From positions 1 to 11,978 of the forward strand of contig CANNIJ010000048.1 of NCBI GenBank assembly GCA_947505025.1: a stretch of 11,978 bases of DNA. Direction: 5' to 3'. Shown one piece after another: positions 6,077 through 11,978 of the stretch. This stretch comes from Legionellaceae bacterium (GTDB lineage Bacteria > Pseudomonadota > Gammaproteobacteria > Legionellales > Legionellaceae). Below the pieces are notes generated by a model. That model did no database searches. It was not told the DNA's origin and saw nothing but the letters and a program-made list of their open reading frames with translations. The stretch's first letter is position 1; each line of letters begins with the position of its first letter. The translations under genes were made by a program, and so were the position numbers.

Positions 6077-6081
6077 TCCTT
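6077..6081 (-). promoter_or_regulatory. Ribosome binding site that fixes the start of the RMF-like gene
   Basis: On the minus strand this is AAGGA, eight bases before the ATG at 6068-6066. It is the only good Shine-Dalgarno in the region and argues for the 125-aa product over the 143-aa version starting at GTG 6122. Confidence 0.7.
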
Positions 6082-6186
6082 AGTCGTCCTGACGGTAATA
6101 ATCGTGCGTAACGCCCTTGCACTAGGTATCCTTAAATCCACTGATACATCACCTACATTTTTAGTTTAGATTAGCGTTGCAACTAT

Positions 6187-6222
6187 CGTTAGGTAAAAAA
6201 AAAAATTTACACTATATTAACG
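6187..6222. repeat. A11 tract flanked by two nested short inverted repeats
   Basis: CGTTA (6187-6191) pairs with TAACG (6218-6222), and GTAAA (6193-6197) pairs with TTTAC (6206-6210) around eleven consecutive A's (6195-6205). On the minus strand it reads as an 11-T run 56-66 bases past the pdxH stop, which could help end the suc-pdxH transcript, but no GC-rich stem precedes the T's. It could instead be a bent A-tract upstream of the RMF-like gene. Confidence 0.35.
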
Positions 6223-6260
6223 TTCGGGGGTTTTAATTGTACATTGACAATAAAATAACT

Positions 6261-6911
6261 TTAAGGAGCCAACCATTTGTGAGACCATTGATTATCTGTG
6301 TATTGATACAATACCCGATCATGTAATCGATGTGTTCTGCCTTGCCAAAACTCAATTTCATTTGGTGTCACAGCAAAACCGCCCCAATCGGCTGGTCGTG
6401 GAATATGCTGTTCTGGATATTGTAATGCTAATGCATCACGTTGCTGTAATAATTTCCCAGGATCCTGGATCTCTTGACTTTGTGGGCTGATAACAGCTGA
6501 TATTTGACTTAAAAAAGGCCTACTAGCAAAGTAACTGTCTGAATTTTCTGAACTTGTTTTAATAATTGATCCGCGGATCCTAACTTGACGTGCCAAAGAT
6601 GGCCAATACAACGTTAAGGATACATATGGATGACTGGCTATTTGCCGGGCTTTTTTACTGTTATAATGTGTGTAAAAAACAAACTTACCGGACTCTACAC
6701 CTTTAAGTAAAACCACTCGGGCATCTGGATGCCCGAGTGAATCCACGGTGGATAACACCATGCTCAATTCATTGAGGCTGGCATTCTCAAATAGATCATG
6801 CAACCATAGATCAAATTGATCTATGGGCGAATCGCAAAGAGCCTGATCCTCTAAAGATGCCAGACCATAATCTCGCCGGAGCTCACACAAATCTGGTATT
6901 TCATGTGTCAT
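6261..6911 (-). CDS. pdxH: Pyridoxamine 5'-phosphate oxidase PdxH
   Basis: 216 aa from ATG 6911, close to E. coli PdxH at 218. The FMN enzyme oxidises pyridoxine- or pyridoxamine-5'-phosphate to PLP in the cytoplasm. Visible family features are LRRDYG (11-16), RVVLLK (65-70, FMN contacts), FVFYTHYNSKKA (77-88), RQVRIRG (108-114), SYFASRPFLSQIS (126-138, substrate phosphate Tyr127, Arg131, Ser135), SPQSQ (142-146), the signature IEFWQGRTHRLHDR (186-199) with Arg195 and His197, and the WLAP end. A GTG at 6944 would add 11 residues (MLLLPVLCRAN) and overlap sucD by 32 nt; those residues do not fit the family and ATG 6911 aligns with E. coli. The sucD stop and pdxH start form TAAcATG with a single base between, so pdxH is probably translated by reinitiation. 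Linking pdxH to the suc operon ties PLP supply to TCA expression. Confidence 0.95.
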   Translation of the reverse strand: MTHEIPDLCELRRDYGLASLEDQALCDSPIDQFDLWLHDLFENASLNELSMVLSTVDSLGHPDARVVLLKGVESGKFVFYTHYNSKKARQIASHPYVSLTLYWPSLARQVRIRGSIIKTSSENSDSYFASRPFLSQISAVISPQSQEIQDPGKLLQQRDALALQYPEQHIPRPADWGGFAVTPNEIEFWQGRTHRLHDRVLYQYTDNQWSHKWLAP

Positions 6912-6912
6912 G

Positions 6913-7788
6913 TTAGCGCGGCATAACACTGGCAACAGCAGCACCTAAGTCTGCAGGAGAACGTACTGTAGTTACACCCGCAGCTTGTAAAGCCGCAAAT
7001 TTATCTGCTGCAGTTCCTTTGCCTCCAGAGATAATTGCGCCTGCATGCCCCATACGTTTGCCAGGCGGCGCTGTGACGCCGGCAATATATGCAACCACTG
7101 GTTTAGTTACATGTGAACGAATGTATTCGCTAGCTTCTTCTTCTGCAGTACCACCGATTTCACCCACCAAAATAATTACTTTGGTTTGATCGTCTTGTTC
7201 AAACATTTCCAAAACATCAATAAAAGTCATGCCAGGAATTGGATCTCCACCAATACCCACACAAGTACTCTGTCCAAAACCACTGTCAGTAGTTTGTTTG
7301 ACCGCTTCATACGTCAATGTGCCTGAGCGTGAAACGATACCAATACTACCCGGCATATGAATGAATCCCGGCATAATACCAATCTTACACTCACCAGGAG
7401 TAATCACACCCGGACAGTTTGGTCCAACTAAACGACTATTAGTGTTATTTTTCAAATAAACACCAATTTCTAACATATCCAAAACCGGAACACCTTCCGT
7501 GATACAAACAATCAAAGGAATACCTGCATCAGCAGCTTCTAAAATAGAGTCTTTACAAAAAGGTGCTGGTACATAAATCACAGTTGCATCAGCGCCAGTT
7601 TCACTTACAGCTTCTCTGACAGTATTGAAAACTGGTAAATTTAAATGTACTTGACCGCCCTTGCCAGGAGTTACACCGCCAACCATTTTTGTACCATAAC
7701 TCACTGCTTGCTCAGTATGGAAAGTACCTTGTTTGCCAGTGAATCCCTGACATAATACTTTGGTGTTCTTGTTAATTAATATACTCAT
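6913..7788 (-). CDS. sucD: Succinyl-CoA ligase (ADP-forming), alpha subunit
   Basis: 291 aa (E. coli 289). The alpha subunit binds CoA and carries the phosphohistidine in the reversible reaction succinyl-CoA + ADP + Pi to succinate + ATP + CoA; it works as a complex with SucC. GFTGKQGTFH (15-24) is the CoA-binding turn. YVPAPFC (72-78), ITEGVP (96-101) and LVGPNCPGVITPG (120-132) are family blocks. SRSGTLTYE (153-161) and VGIGGDPIPG (177-186) follow, and GKRMGHAGAIISGG (243-256) contains the active-site His248. ATG 7788 is preceded by AGAGG with 7-base spacing. Unlike in E. coli, where sucC and sucD abut or overlap, 65 bases and a perfect hairpin separate it from sucC. Its stop is one base from the pdxH start. 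Confidence 0.97.
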   Translation of the reverse strand: MSILINKNTKVLCQGFTGKQGTFHTEQAVSYGTKMVGGVTPGKGGQVHLNLPVFNTVREAVSETGADATVIYVPAPFCKDSILEAADAGIPLIVCITEGVPVLDMLEIGVYLKNNTNSRLVGPNCPGVITPGECKIGIMPGFIHMPGSIGIVSRSGTLTYEAVKQTTDSGFGQSTCVGIGGDPIPGMTFIDVLEMFEQDDQTKVIILVGEIGGTAEEEASEYIRSHVTKPVVAYIAGVTAPPGKRMGHAGAIISGGKGTAADKFAALQAAGVTTVRSPADLGAAVASVMPR

Positions 7789-7826
7789 TAAACGGCCTCT
7801 CTAAGTAACATCAAAACAAATAAAGT

Positions 7827-7849
7827 TATCCGGCAACCTATGCCGGATA
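7827..7849 (-). promoter_or_regulatory. Perfect 9-bp hairpin between sucC and sucD
   Basis: TATCCGGCA (7827-7835) and TGCCGGATA (7841-7849) are exact reverse complements around the 5-base loop ACCTA. In the transcribed direction the stem starts 4 bases after the sucC stop and is followed by ACTTTATTTGTTTTG, a U-rich but interrupted tail. It could be a partial terminator/attenuator, an mRNA-stabilising 3' end for sucABC, or a REP-like element. I see no second copy in the window. Confidence 0.6.
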
Positions 7850-7853
7850 TAGA

Positions 7854-9014
7854 CTAAACTACTGCAGCTACTATTTTTTTCGCTGCATCAGTCAAACTAT
7901 TTGCAGATATGACATTTAACTTGCTTTGATTTAATAGTTTAGCACCCAATTCTGCATTATTTCCTTCAAGACGCACTACTACGGGTAAAGTAACTTGAAC
8001 TTCTTGTACTGCAGCTAAAATACCTTCAGCTATTAAATCACATCTAACGATACCACCAAAAATATTCACTAAAATACCTTTGACTTTAGGATCGGATATA
8101 ATAATTTTGAATGCTTCAGTTACCCGCTCTTTGGTAGCTCCGCCACCAACATCTAAAAAGTTAGCTGGATCGCCGCCATGCAATTTGATCACGTCCATAG
8201 TTGCCATCGCTAAACCAGCACCATTAACCATACAACCAATTTCACCGTCTAAAGGAATATAATTTAATTCCCAGTCATGTGCACGATTTTCACGTGGATC
8301 TTCTTGTGTAATATCTCGCAAAGCTTTTAGTTCTGGATGACGGAACAACGCATTATCATCTAACGTTATTTTCCCATCCAAGCAAACTAAAGATCCGGAT
8401 TTAGTAACCACTAATGGATTGATTTCTAATAAACTTAAATCACACTCAACAAACATTTTACCTAAGCCTGTCATTAAGTGAGTAAAAGCAGTTATTTGTT
8501 CACCCGCCAAACCTAAATTAAAAGCAACATCACGACACTGAAATGGCATTACACCTACTAATGGATCAACGATAACGTTCAATATTTTCTCTGGAGTGTG
8601 CTCGGCAACTTTTTCAATTTCCACACCACCTTCAGTCGAAGCCATAAACACAACACGGCGACTAGCTCGATCGACAACAGCACCTAAATATAACTCTCGA
8701 GCAATCTCACTAACTTCTTCAATTAATACAGAATGTACTGGTTGACCGGATGCATCTGTTTGATATGTAACCAAACGAGTGCCCAGTATAGAATGAGTGA
8801 ATTCCTTTAAATCTGCTTTATTATCAACAAGTTTAACGCCGCCAGCCTTGCCGCGCCCACCAGCATGAACTTGTGCTTTAACTACCCAACGAGACATGTT
8901 TAATTGTTCTGCAACATGCACTGCATCTTCAACACTATGCGCTACAGCACCTTTAGGCACAGGCAGCCCGTACTGTGCAAATAATTTCTTGGCCTGATAT
9001 TCATGAATATTCAT
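7854..9014 (-). CDS. sucC: Succinyl-CoA ligase (ADP-forming), beta subunit
   Basis: 386 aa (E. coli 388). The beta subunit holds the ATP-grasp nucleotide site and the succinate site of succinyl-CoA synthetase. MNIHEYQAKKLFAQYGLPVP opens the ATP-grasp domain. VKAQVHAGGRGKAGGVKL (45-62) gives Lys46 and the glycine-rich nucleotide loop. STEGGVEIEKVA (126-137) and FVECDLSLLEINPLVV (188-203) lead to the Mg2+ ligands Asn199 and Asp213. MVNGAGLAMATMD (262-274) with Asn264, NFLDVGGGA (285-293) and NIFGGIVRCD (317-326) are the succinate and subunit-interface blocks. ATG 9014 has AGGGG nine bases upstream. It follows sucB after 12 bases and is therefore in the suc operon. All key residues appear intact. 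Confidence 0.97.
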   Translation of the reverse strand: MNIHEYQAKKLFAQYGLPVPKGAVAHSVEDAVHVAEQLNMSRWVVKAQVHAGGRGKAGGVKLVDNKADLKEFTHSILGTRLVTYQTDASGQPVHSVLIEEVSEIARELYLGAVVDRASRRVVFMASTEGGVEIEKVAEHTPEKILNVIVDPLVGVMPFQCRDVAFNLGLAGEQITAFTHLMTGLGKMFVECDLSLLEINPLVVTKSGSLVCLDGKITLDDNALFRHPELKALRDITQEDPRENRAHDWELNYIPLDGEIGCMVNGAGLAMATMDVIKLHGGDPANFLDVGGGATKERVTEAFKIIISDPKVKGILVNIFGGIVRCDLIAEGILAAVQEVQVTLPVVVRLEGNNAELGAKLLNQSKLNVISANSLTDAAKKIVAAVV

Positions 9015-9026
9015 GCTTAGTTACCC

Positions 9027-10214
9027 CTATACATTTAGCAATAAACGAGCTGGATCCTCGAGCAATTCTTTGACGCTAACCAGAAATTGAACAGATTCTT
9101 TACCATCAATCAAACGATGATCATAGGATAACGCCAAATACATCATTGGACGTATCACAACTTGACCATTCTCTGCCATCGGACGATCTTGTATCTTATG
9201 CATACCCAAGATTGCAGATTGAGGAGAATTAATAATTGGTGTAGATAACAAGGAACCAAAAACGCCACCATTAGTAATGGTGAAAGTTCCGCCTTGCATA
9301 TCTTCCATAGATAACTTGCCTTGACGTGCACGTGCAGCTAAATCTGAAATCACATGCTCAATTTCTGCCAAGCCTAGATTTTCCGCATTACGTATCACCG
9401 GAACCACCAATCCACGCTCACTGGATACTGCAATCCCAATATCATAATATCCGTGATATATAATATCTTGACCATCAATCGATGCATTTACTGCAGGAAA
9501 ACGCTTTAAAGCCTCCACCACTGCTTTAGTGAAAAAAGACATAAAACCTAATTTAACACCATGTTTTTTTTCAAACACATCTTTGTATTGCGCACGCAGA
9601 TCCATCACTGCTTTTAAATTAACTTCATTAAAAGTAGTTAGCATTGCGGCTTGATGTTGTGCTTGTAATAAGCGCTCGGCAACTTTAGCTCGCAACCTGG
9701 TCATTGGAACTCGGCGCTGGTCTCTGGCACCAGCCGCTGGGACTGCTGCAGATTCGTGAGGAGTAACTGTAACTGCAGCTGCATTAGTACGACGAGCTGC
9801 AATGAAAGCTAACACATCTTCTTTGGTCAATCGTCCTTCACTCCCAGATCCTAAGATCTCTTGAGCAGTCAATGCATGCTCAGCCAGCAAACGTCGCACA
9901 CTGGGACTGGTATCTATCTCTGAACTTACAATATTTTTTCCGGTTTCTACAGGTGCTGCAGTAGATTGAGCCGCAAACTCTGTGCTAATTGTTGCCAAAT
10001 GTTGTCCGGATAAAACAGTTGCTCCCGTAGCATAAAAAATCTCTTGTAGAACCCCGTCTGCGGGCGCAGGCACTTCTAGCACAATTTTATCCGTTTCTAA
10101 GTCAACCAAATTTTCATCACGTTTAACATGATCTCCAATCTTCTTATGCCATGTTGCTATAGTGGCATCCGCCACAGACTCAGGTAAAGCAGGTACATTC
10201 ACTTCAATCGACAT
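9027..10214 (-). CDS. sucB: Dihydrolipoyllysine succinyltransferase, E2 of 2-oxoglutarate dehydrogenase
   Basis: 395 aa (E. coli 405). E2 core of the 2-oxoglutarate dehydrogenase complex; it passes the succinyl group from E1 to CoA through a swinging lipoyl arm. Domains in order: one lipoyl domain (1-78) with the lipoylated Lys43 in DLETDKIVLEVPAP; a short Ala/Thr-rich linker; a peripheral-subunit-binding domain (103-141, SPSVRRLLAEHALTA...GRLTKEDV); an Ala/Val-rich linker (142-165, AAAVTV...AAVPAAG); and the catalytic domain (168-395) with FTITNGGVFGS, TPIINSPQSAILGMH and the active-site DHRLIDG (365-371; His366, Asp370). ATG 10214 follows GGTGA at 4-base spacing. It sits 9 bases after the sucA stop and 12 before sucC, a tight operon. 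Use of a single lipoyl domain and the succinyl-type catalytic sequence separate it from the pyruvate E2. Confidence 0.97.
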   Translation of the reverse strand: MSIEVNVPALPESVADATIATWHKKIGDHVKRDENLVDLETDKIVLEVPAPADGVLQEIFYATGATVLSGQHLATISTEFAAQSTAAPVETGKNIVSSEIDTSPSVRRLLAEHALTAQEILGSGSEGRLTKEDVLAFIAARRTNAAAVTVTPHESAAVPAAGARDQRRVPMTRLRAKVAERLLQAQHQAAMLTTFNEVNLKAVMDLRAQYKDVFEKKHGVKLGFMSFFTKAVVEALKRFPAVNASIDGQDIIYHGYYDIGIAVSSERGLVVPVIRNAENLGLAEIEHVISDLAARARQGKLSMEDMQGGTFTITNGGVFGSLLSTPIINSPQSAILGMHKIQDRPMAENGQVVIRPMMYLALSYDHRLIDGKESVQFLVSVKELLEDPARLLLNV

Positions 10215-10223
10215 ATGTTCACC

Positions 10224-11978
10224 TTATTTTTTAAGTGCATCCTGAACCAATGCGTTTTGTTGCTCAACATGCAACGAATGACTTCCGGCAGCCGGAGCTG
10301 CAGCAAAACCTCGGCCCGCATAACGCAAAACCTGATTTGACTCCAAACATTCAGTGATATGATGATTTGAAGAAAACCACACGCCTTGATTTTGCGGCTC
10401 TTCTTGACACCAAATTACTTGATCCGCATCAGGGTATTTCTTGAGTTCATGCGTCAACTCTTTAGTTGGAAATGGGTACAATTGCTCAATCCTGACAATC
10501 GCAGCATCCTGCTGATTATCATCTCGTCTTTTTTGTAATAAATCATAATAAACCTTACCACAACACAGTACTACACGCTTGATTTTCTGTGGATCCAAGC
10601 TGTCAATTTCAGGAATTACCAACTGAAAAGCACCTTGCGTCAGATCATCCATCGTTGAAACCGCCAACTTATTCCGTAATAAACTTTTAGGTGTCATAAC
10701 GATTAATGGTTTACGCCAAGGACGGATCATTTGACGACGTAACAAATGAAATATTTGTGCTGGAGTTGTGGGTGTACACACCTGCATATTTTGTTCAGCA
10801 CATAATTGCATGTAACGCTCAAGACGTGCAGAAGAATGCTCGGGTCCCTGCCCCTCATAACCATGAGGGAGTAACATGACTAAACCACACAAACGCCCCC
10901 ATTTTTGCTCACCAGAACTAATAAACTGATCCACAACCACTTGCGCACCATTGGCAAAGTCGCCAAACTGAGCTTCCCATAAAACCAAAGAATTCGGCTC
11001 TGAAGCTGAATAACCATACTCAAACGCCAGAACAGCCTCCTCCGACAGAACTGAGTCAATCACCGAAAAAGTTTTTGTTGGATTAGTTGAGATTTTTTCT
11101 AAAGGAACAATCATTTCTCCAGTATTTTGATCATGTATTTGCGCGTGTCTGTGTGCAAATGTTCCACGACCACAATCTTGACCAGACAAACGTACTTCAT
11201 AGCCGGCATGCAGCAACGTTGCATATGCCATGGTCTCAGCATAGCCCCAATTTAACGGCACCTCACCAGCGGTCATTTTTTCTCGATCTAAGAGTAACCG
11301 CTGTACCACTGAATGCACGGCAAATCCGGCAGGCAGCTCTAATAGTTTCTGGGATAATTCACTTAATATAGCCGCGCTAACTCGAGTATCAGCAGCATCC
11401 GTCCAGTGTGCACCCATATATGGAGCCCACTCTATACTCATTTTGCCGTCAAATGCACCTTGTACGGTTTCCACAATTGCTGCACCGCTATCCAGACGAT
11501 CACGATACTCATCGTTCCATTGCTGTACTTCTGGCGCAGTAACTAATCCATCATTAATCAACTTGGCCGCATATTTCTCACGCAAGGGTTTTAATGCTCT
11601 GATTTTTTTATACATTAATGGTTGCGTGACAAAAGGCTCATCGGCTTCGTTATGGCCTTGTCGGCGATAACACACCAAATCTAACACCACATCACGCTTG
11701 AAACGCATCCTAAATTCAAAGGCTAATTGGGTCGCAAACACCACTGCCTCAGGATCTTCACCATTAATATGTAGTACTGGTGCCTGTGCCATTTTAGCTA
11801 TATCCGTGCAATATAATGTTGATCGAGCGTCCAATGGATTGCTGGTTGTAAAGCCAATCTGGTTATTAATTACAATATGTACGGTTCCGCCAGTGCCATA
11901 ACCACGCGCCTGTGAGAAATTAAACGTCTCCATCACTACACCTTGGCCAGCAAATGCTGCATCTCCGTGAATAATCAC
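10224..11978 (-). CDS. sucA: 2-oxoglutarate dehydrogenase E1 component, C-terminal part (gene runs off the window)
   Basis: 584 codons are visible, the C-terminal ~63% of a protein of about 930 aa. The frame is open to the last base; the terminal GTG codon is an internal valine, not a start. E1 is the TPP-dependent decarboxylase that succinylates the lipoyl group of SucB. The visible part begins at the Mg-TPP motif (HGDAAFAGQG with Asp6, and NNQ at 38-40 in this numbering). It continues with NPLDARSTLYCTDI, VLDLVCYRRQGHNEADEP, RLSGQDCGRGTFAHRHA, SVLSEEAVLAFEYGY, LWEAQFGDFANGAQVV and SGEQKWGRLCGLVMLLPHGY. EGQGPEHSSARLERYMQLC and RIEQLYPFP follow, and it ends in YAGR...AAGS. All are near-identical to E. 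coli SucA. It is the upstream visible gene of sucABCD-pdxH; the operon promoter lies outside the window. Confidence 0.98.
   Translation of the reverse strand: MIIHGDAAFAGQGVVMETFNFSQARGYGTGGTVHIVINNQIGFTTSNPLDARSTLYCTDIAKMAQAPVLHINGEDPEAVVFATQLAFEFRMRFKRDVVLDLVCYRRQGHNEADEPFVTQPLMYKKIRALKPLREKYAAKLINDGLVTAPEVQQWNDEYRDRLDSGAAIVETVQGAFDGKMSIEWAPYMGAHWTDAADTRVSAAILSELSQKLLELPAGFAVHSVVQRLLLDREKMTAGEVPLNWGYAETMAYATLLHAGYEVRLSGQDCGRGTFAHRHAQIHDQNTGEMIVPLEKISTNPTKTFSVIDSVLSEEAVLAFEYGYSASEPNSLVLWEAQFGDFANGAQVVVDQFISSGEQKWGRLCGLVMLLPHGYEGQGPEHSSARLERYMQLCAEQNMQVCTPTTPAQIFHLLRRQMIRPWRKPLIVMTPKSLLRNKLAVSTMDDLTQGAFQLVIPEIDSLDPQKIKRVVLCCGKVYYDLLQKRRDDNQQDAAIVRIEQLYPFPTKELTHELKKYPDADQVIWCQEEPQNQGVWFSSNHHITECLESNQVLRYAGRGFAAAPAAGSHSLHVEQQNALVQDALKK

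Noticed and set aside
6912..6944. GTG 6944 as the pdxH start (227 aa)
   Set aside because: It overlaps sucD by 32 nt and adds hydrophobic residues absent from the family; ATG 6911 matches the E. coli length and start.
8080..8262. 60-codon plus-strand open frame inside sucC
   Set aside because: Shadow of strongly conserved sucC codons.
11087..11901. Three short plus-strand open frames opposite sucA
   Set aside because: All lie antisense to near-identical SucA sequence and show no independent features.

Overview
The window reads as chromosome of a gammaproteobacterium, most likely an intracellular or host-associated lineage near the Legionellales (Legionella/Coxiella relatives). This rests on close similarity to the E. 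coli-type QueA, WaaC, PdxH and SucABCD proteins, on the moderately AT-rich base composition, and on accessory genes (a patatin-like lipase, a possible glycosyltransferase with a low-complexity tail, a LetE/RMF-like small protein) of the sort seen in that order. The genus cannot be fixed from the sequence alone.

Layout. (1) 2-1021, + strand: the 3' part of a gene with a GT-B glycosyltransferase-like domain and an (Ala/Asp)-Ser repeat tail; its 5' end lies before the window. (2) 2751-987, - strand: queA followed 13 nt later by a shortened, zinc-site-less relative of tRNA-guanine transglycosylase. They form a two-gene operon that overlaps the first gene tail to tail. (3) 2752-2998: divergent intergenic region with a good queA promoter and, on the other side, two consecutive perfect inverted repeats ahead of the patatin gene. 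(4) 2999-4264, + strand: a membrane-anchored or secreted patatin-like phospholipase, very AT-rich. (5) 4265-4494: a possible terminator, then the last ~45 codons of an IS transposase, which carries an extended -10 element upstream of waaC. (6) 4495-5526, + strand: waaC (LPS heptosyltransferase I). (7) 5527-5690: convergent intergenic region with a strong hairpin. (8) 6068-5691, - strand: a 125-aa protein with an RMF-like motif and a C-terminal membrane segment. (9) 11978-6261, - strand: sucA (partial)-sucB-sucC-sucD-pdxH, the 2-oxoglutarate dehydrogenase E1/E2 and succinyl-CoA synthetase genes of the TCA cycle, with pdxH translationally coupled to sucD.

How the genes work together. SucA and SucB convert 2-oxoglutarate to succinyl-CoA and SucCD turns this into succinate with substrate-level phosphorylation. 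PdxH makes the cofactor PLP. QueA performs the penultimate step of queuosine synthesis in tRNA, and the TGT-like neighbour is presumably connected to the same base modification. WaaC starts the inner LPS core.

The points most worth a second look are the degenerate TGT paralogue beside queA, the membrane-tailed RMF-like protein, the inverted-repeat leader of the patatin gene, the fossil transposase that may serve as the waaC promoter, and the hairpin separating sucC from sucD. I see no complete mobile element, CRISPR array, tRNA or rRNA, and no multi-gene defence or secretion system.
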